This document shows, piece by piece, positions 55,462-64,000 of a DNA stretch of 64,000 nucleotides; within the stretch, counting starts at the first letter, position 1, and every line of letters starts with the position of its first letter. Source of the DNA: Venturia oleaginea. Lineage: Eukaryota > Ascomycota > Dothideomycetes > Venturiales > Venturiaceae. The notes under the pieces were generated by a model, which saw nothing but the letters and a program-made list of their open reading frames with translations, was not told the origin of the DNA and searched no databases. The translations under genes and the position numbers were made by a program. Location of the stretch: NCBI GenBank assembly GCA_013176395.1, contig JABMLP010000005.1, positions 1,240,001 through 1,304,000 of the forward strand, in the 5' to 3' direction.

Positions 55462-56631
55462 TTATAGAAATTGTAGAGAATCGTCTATTTCGATCAGTCG
55501 TTGAACGACTTGGATGAGGACATGATCGACGGTACTCGAGGACTCGTAGCTTGTTTTTATGGCGTATTTTGGATCTGCCAGGCCAATCAGCGCGTAAATC
55601 AGGTCTCTCCTATCCGACGCTTCGAAACGGGAGCAATTCTGAAGGAGAAATCGAGGATTGATGGAGTCGGTCCAGGCACACTTTGACCGAAAGATGTATC
55701 CCACCATATGTCTGGCGATCGTGCTGCGTGCAAGAGTCATCCGTAGTCTCTAGTCTAGTCTCTTCGTCGGTCATTGTCGCCGCCTGGGGCTCTGAATTGG
55801 CTAGCCAAGAGTCCCATGTCTTGAAGGTTTGTTGGAAGTCGCAGCATATCAACTCCAGGAACAGTGCTAGTTCGTCCCACGAGAGTCTCGAATTGTGAAG
55901 TACGACGTCGACCTGATGGGTGAACACGAATTCTTGATACACCTGAGCACATTAGCTCCTGTCAAAAGACACAGTAATCGCGTTTGGCTCACCCAAGCCC
56001 GTTTCCACCAGGTTTCCTTCAATACGTCCACCATCACAGATACCATGTTGAGCACTTTTTCGAACAAGTGTCCATCTTGAAAGGAGATGGCGAAACGCCG
56101 AGCCAATTTGTTCTGGTAGGACAACTGCGAGTCCAGACTAATCAATCCGACATTGTTTCAATTTTCCAGTGGAATGTTGTCGACATTGTTCATGTCGCAT
56201 CTGAAGTCTCCTGCCCTTTCTAGTTTTGCGTTGAGCATGACGAACACCATCTTGGATTGCTCGTAGATTTTTCGCATGAAGGCAATATGTGAACCCTTTT
56301 CCGCGTCGTCGGATTGATTGATACATATCTGATCAGTCCACAGAAGATCTCCCTTTGAGGCTAGTAGCCTCGCTTCTCCAACGAGATTTTCAAGGTGTTT
56401 TGCCAGAGACTCAAAAGCGTTGAACCAGTAGCCATTGACCAGGATTAGTCTCGTACCACTGGGACTTCTGGCTGCATATGAAAAAGCCACAAATTCTCCT
56501 TTGACTTCTTCGATTGAGATAGCGACGATGCTGTAGCAAACGCAAAAAAGGGTCTCGTCAGTAGGTCTTTGGCATGTGAATAAAATCGAAGACCCCCCTC
56601 TCCGTGGAAGAGTAGATAGATCGAAATGCAT
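55462..56631 (-). pseudogene. HET-domain protein gene, broken
   Basis: HET (heterokaryon incompatibility) proteins trigger cell death on allele mismatch; many copies exist per genome. From ATG 56631 the frame carries the HET core: LILVNGYWFNAFESL and LLWTDQICINQSDDAEKGSH, then MRKIYEQSKMVFVML. TGA at 56158-56160 interrupts it, but the same frame continues to WWKRAW. A 50-nt GT-AG intron (55943-55992) restores WVYQEFVFTHQVDVVLHNSR. A further shift near 55650-55740 is needed to reach RFEASDRRDLIYALIGLAD, which corresponds to the family's ATDPRDKIYALLGL block. The frame ends at 55462. One nonsense codon plus a probable frameshift indicate a pseudogene; a short intron near the shift cannot be excluded. 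Confidence 0.8.
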
Positions 56632-57041
56632 GCATGACTCGGATCCTACATATCATGTTGGTTTTGTAATGCACGAACTCCTGTGTCAGCGAATCTTATG
56701 GCAACATACTTAGCACTGTATTTTGAGTAGGATCAATGGGAGCTATCGGCATCAGCCTATGATTGGTGATAAGACAAAGGAGAGGCAGACGAAGGTGGAG
56801 AGGAAGCCATCACATGCCGATTTAGCGAGTTGGGCGGCAATAATGCCGCTCAGTGTACGGCCTACCAGTCGTTTAGACAGGACAAAGTCATTGTAGAAAA
56901 GGACCTTGGTAAAGAAGAGATGACGCAAGCATTAGTTGTACGGGAAAACTCTGCGAAACGTGCTTTAGTGCAAGTTTGTACTGCTTCCGGACAAAATTAG
57001 CACGACATTATACTAAAATGTGCTGGTATACCATATAATCA
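56632..57041. other. Spacer upstream of tRNA-Cys
   Basis: Nothing coding. It contains the 5' flank of the tRNA gene. Confidence 0.6.
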
Positions 57042-57185
57042 GGAGCGGTAACTCAGTGGTAGGTATGTTAACATTCCCCTTCTGCTCTAATTACAATAGT
57101 TCCTGCTAATATCCAATAGAGTGCGGGATTGCAGTACCAAGCGACAGATATCCTGAAGTCAGGTGTTCGATCCACCTTCGCTCCT
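57042..57185 (+). tRNA. tRNA-Cys(GCA) with a canonical intron and an extra GT-AG insertion in the D-stem
   Basis: Exonic parts: 57042-57062, 57120-57134, 57150-57185, together 72 nt, the usual size of tRNA-Cys. Acceptor GGAGCGG/TCGCTCC (last pair G-T). D-arm ACTC-AGTGGTA-GAGT, where the 3' strand is G57062 plus A57120-T57122. Anticodon stem CGGGA/TCCTG (one G-T), loop TTGCAGA with anticodon GCA at 57131-57133. Variable loop AAGTC. T-arm AGGTG-TTCGATC-CACCT. Discriminator T, as in eukaryotic tRNA-Cys. A 15-nt intron (57135-57149) sits at the normal place after base 37. A second insertion, 57063-57119, splits the D-stem. A-box-like TAACTCAGTGG and B-box GTTCGATCC are intact. TTTTCTTTTT at 57191-57200 fits a Pol III terminator. 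Confidence 0.85.
57063..57119 (+). other. 57-nt GT-AG insertion inside the tRNA-Cys D-stem
   Basis: Begins GTATGTTAAC, contains TGCTAAT (57104-57110) nine bases before its end, and closes CAATAG. These are the donor, branch site and acceptor expected of a spliceosomal intron in this genome, where protein-gene introns also use GTATGT and GCTAAT. Its length is in the 50-60 nt range of those introns. Removing it restores four of four D-stem pairs. tRNA introns at this position are not the normal eukaryotic type. Confidence 0.75.
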
Positions 57186-57190
57186 TAAGA

Positions 57191-57200
57191 TTTTCTTTTT
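57191..57200 (+). terminator. Pol III-type T-run after tRNA-Cys
   Basis: TTTTCTTTTT six bases downstream of the acceptor end. Confidence 0.7.
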
Positions 57201-57677
57201 GCCAAGTTAGCCTCCATCCTTTGAGCCGATTGATTTTTGGCCCTTCTTACCCAAGGATCATGATCTCCACACTCGTATTTTTGGATTAGATTACTTCGTG
57301 AACGCTCCCGTCAAAAGGCGAGCTACTAGGTCTGTGTTTGCTTTTGCTTGCTTCTTTGTAGCCCCGTAACGGCGGCGACGAGTTGTGATCAAACTATCGA
57401 GGCAATGAGTGAAGACGTCGACTTCGACGATGAAAAAAGAAACGGGAGAGACGAAAGCCAGAGATCAAACTTAAAACATGACGAGCAAGTCACGAAATAT
57501 GACGAACTGGTCACATGTTTTCCCGATCCGGGCGAATGCTTTCCGCGACGCGCTCTTGTATTCAGTATCGGACAAACAACTTAAACGAGGCGTTATACTA
57601 CCCAGGTGGTCCATACCGATACCATCTCAATGAGCTACCTCGAGAAGCTCTTCCCCTCTACCTCCCTGAACTCCACA
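57201..57677. other. Spacer before the CENP-X gene
   Basis: No separate gene. A frame open from 57606 leads into CENP-X with an alternative in-frame ATG at 57630. Confidence 0.5.
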
Positions 57678-58350
57678 ATGCCTCCCACCCGCACAACCTC
57701 GAATCCAAATACGCAAAAACGAGCACCTTTCAAAGCCCCCTCGCGCGTCGCAACTGGTGACAAACCCACGAAGACAACCAAGGCTAAACCACCAGCAGCA
57801 TCAAAAGCAAAGAGTGGCTTTCAATCAGCAAAAGCCGTCGACCTCTCAGATGACGCAGAATCCGACGAAGGTGAATCAGAAGACGAGGTCCCGGTACGAG
57901 AACCAGCGAAGAGTAAAGCCAAGGGCAAGGCACCTGCACCAGCAAGAAAAGAGAAGGATTCAGATATTGATATGGAGTCTGACGCTTTATCGGAAAATGA
58001 GGCACCTGCTCCTCCGCCAGTACGCAAAGTTGCAAAGGAGAGAACACTGGATCCCGCGATGCCTATACCTCCGAAACTGTTGACGCGGATACTATGGGAG
58101 GGCTTCGAAGATAAGGACATGAAGATTGGTAAGGAGGCTATATCTGTGGTTGGCAAGTACGTCGAGACTTTTGTGAGGGAGGCTGTTGCGAGGGCTATTT
58201 TTGAGAGGAGAGGGGAGGACGGGGAAGATGAGTTGGGAGATGGTTTCTTGCAGGCATGTACTCTCACTATCATAGTAGCTTATCTGTCGCTAACTTGCAT
58301 AGGTCGATGACTTGGAGAAACTTGCGCCGCAGTTGCTGTTGGATTTCTGA
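57678..58350 (+). CDS. CENP-X / MHF2 histone-fold protein
   Basis: Partner of CENP-S (MHF1); in other organisms the pair binds branched DNA with the FANCM/Mph1 helicase and also sits at kinetochores. Two exons, 57678-58253 and 58303-58350, encode 207 residues. The first ~125 residues are basic, then Ser/Glu-rich and Pro/Ala-rich, disordered. The histone-fold domain starts at PKLLTRILWEGFEDKDMKIG, continues with AISVVGKYVETFVREAVARA, and ends VDDLEKLAPQLLLDF, the typical end of the family. Yeast and animal CENP-X are about 80 residues, so the long N-terminal extension is noteworthy. The intron begins GC (CAG|GCATGT) rather than GT. A different start at 57630 (MSYLEKLFP) is possible; 57678 has the better context (CACAATGCC). 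Confidence 0.88.
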
Positions 58351-59388
58351 GGGATGCAACATTATATCCAAGAGCGGCATACTACGACCCGGATCATACG
58401 ATGGGCGCTACCGTCTTGCTGTGCGGCCTCATTCGGTCAGTTCTGGCTATGGGTCTACACTCATCTGAGCCAATGCTACGCTCAATGTTCTCGCGAAATG
58501 CAGCAACAGCAGCGGAATAGGGGAGCAGACCAGCTTCAAGAGGTGCACCTTGAACTTGTGTACGTCTCTTCGGCCTGGTGCTACTCAACAAGCAGATCAG
58601 CTGTGTCATCCATTCGCCCGGATATCTTTGAAGCCGCTGAACATGTGGCCGTCTTGCCATTGAACGCCACGATCTCTATCTGTGGTAATTTTGTTCGAGG
58701 CCACGACGGCACAAAGGATATTTAAGTTTATCGGGAAGAAATCGGAATGAGTTGCGTCACCCCTGCGTGACCTCTTGAAGTAACTCAAACACGACCCGTT
58801 TCTGGTGCATCTGAAACGCGAATCGCATCGCGACATGGCAACTTCTGAAAACCAGTCTTGCGACCCTCACCAGTTGAAGAACATCACGATGGCTCCAACA
58901 ATCCTCTAGGCAGCTTCATCGAGAATGCAGCCCGATAATGAGTAAAACTCATCTCTCAACCATCGCTTTTTAGTCCATGTAATTGCCAAATCCATGTAGA
59001 CGCGACAGACCACTTCCTGGAATCAGACTGCGATCAAACCTTTCATCCTCCATTCGCAGGCACAAATGTTTTGTTTCCTCAACTTTACCCACACGTATTA
59101 TGAGGCCAGCAAACAGGTCTCCGGATACGCCACCACGAGACATCCGTACAGTCTCAAGCTAGCTTGAACACAAATCGCAGATATCATGCTCACTGTTCCC
59201 ACATGGCTCGTCTGTTATTTCTCTCGTTGTAATAATTTTTCCGTGCGAGATTTTTGGTGCTCGACACTCTTCTCTTCCACCCTTTTCAATTCAAGAGCGA
59301 GGATTCTGGAAATCACGCGAGCTAAAGGCGGTGTCTATTGTCTTCCTCTCGCCATTCTAGAGGCTTAATTATTTTCATAAGCGCAAAT
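58351..59388. other. Intergenic, nothing recognised
   Basis: Open frames of 70-120 codons exist on both strands (for example 58354-58725), but without domain features. They overlap each other and are not listed as genes. Confidence 0.5.
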
Positions 59389-60433
59389 ATGTTGTATCGA
59401 TTCTCACTCCTCGCGTCATCGCTACTAGCGACATTACCTCTCACGACTTTCGCACAAACGACACCCGCAAAAGCAGCGCCGCAGGCTGTTACGATCATGA
59501 CTGGGCCAGTTGGAAATGCGGGAAATGGCGCGGCAGCAACTTCGGTACCAGCGGCACCACTTTCAGTCACATCGAGTCTGGTTGCAGGTGCAGGAGTGGC
59601 GCCGGCAGTGGGTGGTTCAAACTCATCAACCAGCGCCGCGCCTGCAGCTGCCGCAAGTACGCCCGGGGTGATAGGGGACGGGCAGGTTGCTGTGTGGGTT
59701 GTGAAGGTCGGAGGAACGAATAATGAGCTTATGTTTTCGCCGAACACTGTTACGGCAAAGGTGGGCGAGATGGTGCAATTTCAATTCTATTCGAAAGTAT
59801 GTTCAATCCCCAGGCTCGGAAGAAATCTTTGACGTCGTGAAAACAAGTCGCAACTGAGAGCTAACGATATCTTTAGAATCACTCAGTAGCTGCGGGCGAT
59901 TTTGCCTCACCGTGTACACCACAACAACCCGCCGCGAACGCGTTCTACAGCGGCTTCATGCCCACAGACAAGCAAGGACAACTCACATACACGATACCGA
60001 TACGCGACACAAACCCGATTTGGTTCTACTGCTCGCAAGCGAAGCATTGTCAGGAGGGTATGGTGGGCGTCATCAACCCGTACGTCACACTTTCTTCTTG
60101 TTCCTTGACTTTAATCTGCCTCCATCCTCCTCCCCCACGCGAAAATAATGAACCAAACGCTGACAACGCGCAAATAGACCTGCAACAGGCCAAACCCTAG
60201 CCGACTTTACATCGCGCGCCGCCCAAGCCCCCACAAACGTTTCACCGCAGATGCCTGGTTCTGCTCCTGCAGCGGGCGGCGGACAGATTGGAGGCATGAC
60301 CACGCCTGCGGGTCCTGATCCGGCTGCTGTGGCGCCGCCGGCTAGTGCTACGAGGAGTGCGGCTTCCCCAACCATCGGGAGATCATCTTGGGCGCTGATG
60401 ATAGTTGGATTCGCCATGTTGTTCGTCTTATAG
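59389..60433 (+). CDS. GPI-anchored cupredoxin (plastocyanin-like) cell-surface protein
   Basis: Exons 59389-59796, 59877-60079, 60178-60433; 288 residues. A signal peptide covers residues 1-22 (LLASSLLATLPLTTFA). A Ser/Ala/Pro-rich spacer follows. The cupredoxin fold starts at VAVWVVKVGG and carries likely type-1 copper ligands: His138 (KNHSV), Cys188, His193 and Met198 (YCSQAKHCQEGM). A Pro/Ala/Ser-rich tail and a hydrophobic C-terminal segment (SWALMIVGFAMLFVL) with no charged residues after it suggest a GPI anchor. Related fungal proteins are secreted or wall-bound and sometimes stage-specific; a redox partner or role is not known. Introns of 80 and 98 nt are larger than most here but have GTATGT and GTACGT donors. 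Confidence 0.9.
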
Positions 60434-60742
60434 GGTGTAATGGAGATTGGGGGAACGGTGATGGGATGGGATGAAATGGCACCCGGCATTGGGCGTTTGG
60501 AAGCAGCGAAAGGGGATGGGAAAAGAACATTAATGATTGCGCTTCTTGGCAGGTGAGGTGGTTTTTTTGGCTTTGGTGCGATTTACATATCCTGTCTTGT
60601 TTGGCAGAATGGTGTTTATCTGTCTCTGGGAGATACACTTACGATCGGCTATCAAATGTACTAATGGAACTACTCGCGTTGTTTTACCTGATTATCACTT
60701 TGTCTGCTTGGGATAGGACTGACCCAGGATCGTATCAAATAC
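60434..60742. other. Spacer before transposon D
   Basis: Nothing recognised. Confidence 0.6.
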
Positions 60743-62616
60743 TAACGTACTCCACCACCCAACCGCTCACACCACCCAACCGCTCAAACCACCCAACCGC
60801 TCAAAATTTCTTGGCACGACCATCTCATGTTACGACTCTTTAATTTTTTCGCTATCAACAATAGATTCTAAGTCCGTCGTGCTACTATCTGATTCAGAAC
60901 ATATCTCGATATCTTTTTTACAAGTTCGCGCATTATGCCTAGTTACGCCGCAGTCCCCACAGCGCCGTTGAGTTGGTCGGGCTATTTCTTGATCACCGAT
61001 ACCGCGAGCCTTCTTCGATCCCTGAGGCGCTACAGACGTCTCTACAGCTACCTGCGCTGCTGCAGTCCCATACTCCATAGTACCACCTTGCTGGATCCAC
61101 TTCCTTTTGCGCGATTTTCGCTTCGTTGTTACTGCCAATTGCTCTTCAAGCTCGTGGTTGCGCGCAACGAGTAGAGCGTTTTGATAAAGCATCAATTCAG
61201 CGCCCTTAACAAGCTGGGAAAAGCCAGCCTGCGCAGTAACTGGTGACCGAGTAAAAGAGTCGCTTACGAGCTTGGATTGGCATCCAATTCATGAGTATTG
61301 CTTAGAGTCTTTGACTGCCACGGCGTTTCTGGGAGACGGGGTTCTGGCGGGGTACGTAGCCGTACTTCAAGGCGGTCCAATTCCGCCTGCGCGTCGATAG
61401 GGACTAGTCCTACTGCCTCAAAGGCCTTTTGACAGTTCTCTTTTGTAAACACGTCGAAAAACTGCGTCTTTGAAGGCAGGGAGAAAGCCTTCCTTGTTGA
61501 TATGGTACACGCGTCGGCGCGCCAAGTCCCGGATGCGTTGGGAGTACTTGCGCTTCAACGGCGAGAAGCAGACCACGTCAAGGGGCTGGAGTATATACGA
61601 CGAGTGCGATGGCATGCAGAGGGTCAGAATCTTATTTTCGAGGCAGTAGTCCTTAAAATTCTGGTTGAGATGGCTCTCATGGCCGTCCAAAATGAGTAGC
61701 CTGTACCCCCCCCCCCACCTGCCGCGCCTTTGTATGCGCGTCAAAATGCTTCAACCACTCAAGACCAAGCGCGTTATTTGTCTAGCCGTTCTCAGAGACT
61801 GACAGCTTCAAATTGCGCGGTATATCTGCCTCCTCGTACCACACAGAGATGTGAACGCGTCCTTTGTAGATAATGAAGGGTGGGGTTGCATACCCAGTGG
61901 CGCAGATACTCTGGATAACCGTAACCCATTCGCGATCGCCCGGCTGAATGAGCTCCGGCCTTGTACGTCTCTCGGAGGCTGTAACGACCTTCATTAACCC
62001 AATAACACCCATCTGGAAGCCAGTCTCGTCAAAGCTGTGTGTGTCCTCGTCGTGGACGCCGTACTTGGCTTTAGTATCTGCAACGAGCTTGAACCACGCG
62101 CCAATAATCTCTGGATCTTCCTGTAGTATCCTCTGCCTATCATTGGCTCGGTTGAAGGCCATCTTGAGCTCATCTGAGCGCGTAAAGAACCTCTCAGCCC
62201 AGTTTTTGCCCACTGGCTCTCCACCGCGTATAGCTAGCAGTTTATTGGCCATATCTGCTACCTCACAAAGCCGGGGCGCAAATCCTCGCGAATCGAGGTC
62301 AAGGATGTATCGGACAAGCGTTTGCTCTTCGGTAAGGGTAAGTTTCCGACCATTTGGTGGTGTTTCGAGGATGAATGGGACTCCTTTAACGCGCTCAGAG
62401 AGGATTCGCTGTTTAACGTCAAAGGCACGAGCGGCGGCCCGTTGGCTTCGGAATTGGCCGGCTTGAAGGGCTTGGAGTGCGAGCTGGATTCTCCCTTCGT
62501 GTTGGAGTAATAGTGCGTTTCGTTGTTCAGACATGATCACATAAGAGGAATGGTAGAAGTCTTGGCAGATTTTGAGCGGTTGGGTGGTTTGAGCGGTTAG
62601 GTGGTGGAACAAGTTA
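60743..62616 (-). mobile_element. Pogo/Fot1-type DNA transposon, copy D
   Basis: Element 60745-62614 (1,870 bp) flanked by TA (60743-60744, 62615-62616). The left end is ACGTACTCCACC with three 17-bp units of type CCACCCAACCGCTCAAA. The right end, read as its complement, is ACTTGTTCCACC with two such units. The repeat word differs completely from copies A-C beyond the shared CCACC. Coding is on the minus strand. Confidence 0.95.
60830..62534 (-). pseudogene. DDE1 (pogo-type) transposase, copy D, several breaks
   Basis: Starts at 62534. The N-terminal HTH (QFRSQRAAARAFDVKQRILS) differs from A, B and C, while the following core (DLDSRGFAPRLCEVADMANK and on) is nearly the same. TAG interrupts it at 61782-61784, where copies B and C have TGG in the same context. 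A run of 11 C (11 G on the coding strand, 61706-61716) shifts the frame. A further insertion (GACGCAGTTTTTCG near 61462) shifts it again. The C-terminal part with a degraded knuckle, CGDCGVTRHNARTC, is open at 60830-61195. The second Cys and His positions of the knuckle remain. Non-functional. Confidence 0.9.
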
Positions 62617-62753
62617 TGCCAAATCTCCTGGCTTATACTCCCCTTCGTGCCTGACAAAGTTCGCATCTAATCGTCATCCTTCTTGCATGCATGTTGGTCC
62701 TGCTTCGCCCGAAAACCCAAGGCCGTTGGAAACTCGGGGCCAAAAGTTGCGAA

Positions 62754-64000
62754 TAACGTATTCCACCACCGAGGCGGCCACACCACCGAGCCGACCACTT
62801 TTCCTTGGCACAGCCCTGATCCTCTTCAACACGCAATGTCTCAACAACGCAACGCGATAGCCGTTCAAGAAGAAGGCAGAATTGATCTCGCTCTTCAGCC
62901 CTATACCTGTGGCCAATTTCAAAGCCTACGGCGCGCTGCTGCAGCCTTCAACATCAAACACCATAGGCTCTCTGATCGGCTCTGCGGAATTACCTCTCCA
63001 TCTCAAACTCGCCCAAACTCCCATAAGCTCACTGCAACAGAAGAGCAAACGCTTTTCCAATATATCCTCGACCTCGATTTGCGAGGATTTGCGCCCCGGC
63101 TGTGTGAGGTGGCAGATATGGCGGATAAACTACTGGGTATACGCGGTGGAGAGCCAGTAGGCAAAAACTGGGCTGAGAGATTCGTAACGCGCTCAGATGA
63201 GCTCAAAATAGCCTTCAACCGAGCCAAGGATAGGCAGAGGATACTACAGGAAGACCCAGAGATTATCGGCGCGTGGTTCAAGCTCGTTGCAGATACTAAA
63301 GCCAAGTACGGCATCCACGACAAGGATACGCACAACTTTGACGAGATTGGCTTCCAGATGGGCGTTATTGGGTCAATGAAGGTCGTCACAGCCTCCGAGA
63401 GACGTAGACGGCCTAATTTGATCCAGCCAGGCGATCGCGAGTGGGTTACAGTTATCCAGAGTATCTGCGCCGCTGGGTATGCGACCCCGCCCTTCATTAT
63501 CTACAAAGGACGCGTTCACATCTCTGCGTGGTATGAGGAGGCAGATATACCACGGAATTGGAAGCTCTCGGTCTCTGAGAACGGCTGGACAAACAACGCG
63601 CTTGGTCCTAAGTAGTTGAAGCACTTTGACGCGCATACAAAGGCGCGTCAAGTAGGGGGGTATAGGCTGCTCATCTTGGACGGCCATGAGAGCCATCTCA
63701 ATCAGGATTTCAAGGACTACTGCCTCGAACATAAGATCATAACGCTCTGTATGCCACCTCATTCATCGCATATCCTCCAGCCGCTTGATGTGGTCTGCTT
63801 CTCGCCGTTGAAGTGCAAGTACTCTCAACGAGTTCGAGACTTGGCACGCCGACGCGTGTACCATATCAACAAAGAAGGCTTCCTCCCGGCCTTCAAAGAC
63901 CGCGTTTTTCGACGTATTTACAGAAGAGAACTGTCGAAAGGCTTTTGAGATGGTAGGGCTAGTCCCTATCAACGCGGAGGTGGTATTGGATCGCCTTGAA
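62754..64000 (+). mobile_element. Pogo/Fot1-type DNA transposon, copy C (cut by the window end)
   Basis: Left end at 62756 (ACGTATTCCACC) after a TA (62754-62755). Two 17-bp units: CCACCGAGGCGGCCACA and CCACCGAGCCGACCACT, i.e. the copy B type. The right end lies beyond the window. It is only 140 bp from copy D and in the opposite coding orientation. Confidence 0.92.
62836..64000 (+). pseudogene. DDE1 (pogo-type) transposase, copy C, broken and incomplete
   Basis: ATG 62836, HTH region like copy B (QFQSLRRAAAAFNIKHHRLS), core in frame to 63612. TAG at 63613-63615 occupies the place of TGG: the other copies read GAGTGG, this one AAGTAG. The frame goes on through LILDGHESH and PLDVVCFSPLK. An extra C near 63900 (GACCGCG against GACGCG in copy A) shifts it. 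It continues past the window end. Confidence 0.9.

Noticed and set aside
57042..57185. tRNA-derived SINE
   Set aside because: A perfect cloverleaf appears once two introns are removed, with no tail or target duplication seen; a tRNA gene fits better.
1..64000. CRISPR arrays, bacterial operons, origins, riboswitches
   Set aside because: Fungal nuclear DNA; no regularly spaced palindromic repeats were found, and the tandem arrays seen belong to LTRs or transposon ends.

Overview
The window is nuclear DNA of a filamentous ascomycete (Pezizomycotina). The evidence is the gene set (PI synthase, Fcy2-type permease, fungal cAMP-receptor-like GPCR, GPI-anchored cupredoxin, HET and DUF6594 proteins), 50-60 nt GT-AG introns with CTAAC/GCTAAT-like branch sites, and chromodomain Ty3/gypsy and pogo/Fot1-type elements. 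The order cannot be fixed from the sequence alone; a leotiomycete-like genome is only a guess.

Layout. 0-4 kb: no gene I can defend. 4.0-6.5 kb: Hsp70-like ATPase (+). 8.0-9.0 kb: phosphatidylinositol synthase (-). 11.9-15.0 kb: GH2 beta-mannosidase (+), whose last 32 codons are displaced 6.2 kb to 21.15 kb by an intact-looking LTR retrotransposon (element 1, 14961-21144, coding on the minus strand). 22.7-25.1 kb: TruD/Pus7 pseudouridine synthase (-). 25.8-28.9 kb: a DUF6594 membrane protein and an F-box-like hypothetical (+). 30.2-31.5 kb: a decayed unknown gene. 34.4-40.0 kb: a second chromovirus-type LTR element (element 2, +), followed by a composite tandem-repeat field. 41.8-42.1 kb: a small KGG-repeat stress-type protein. 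43.0-43.7 kb: a broken F-box-like gene. 47.5-49.3 kb: purine-cytosine permease. 50.4-51.7 kb: GPCR. 55.5-56.6 kb: a broken HET gene. 57.04-57.19 kb: tRNA-Cys(GCA). 57.7-58.35 kb: CENP-X/MHF2. 59.4-60.4 kb: cupredoxin.

Four related pogo-type DNA transposons lie at 44.3-46.1 (A), 52.1-55.1 (B), 60.7-62.6 (D) and 62.8-end (C). B carries a nested DDE_3 (Tc1/mariner-type) element. Their catalytic cores are nearly identical. The N-terminal DNA-binding region and the 17-bp repeats at the element ends differ together from copy to copy.

The most unusual observation is the tRNA-Cys gene. Besides a normal 15-nt intron after position 37, it has a 57-nt insertion in the D-stem that looks like a spliceosomal intron (GTATGT, GCTAAT, ATAG). 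Removing both restores a perfect 72-nt cloverleaf. The second is the fresh retrotransposon insertion in beta-mannosidase (332-bp LTRs that look identical, 5-bp target duplication). Both LTR elements also show an exact 11-nt self-priming match of the Tf1 kind. The host genes are housekeeping, transport and signalling genes with no shared pathway; accessory content is concentrated in 15-21, 30-46 and 52-64 kb.
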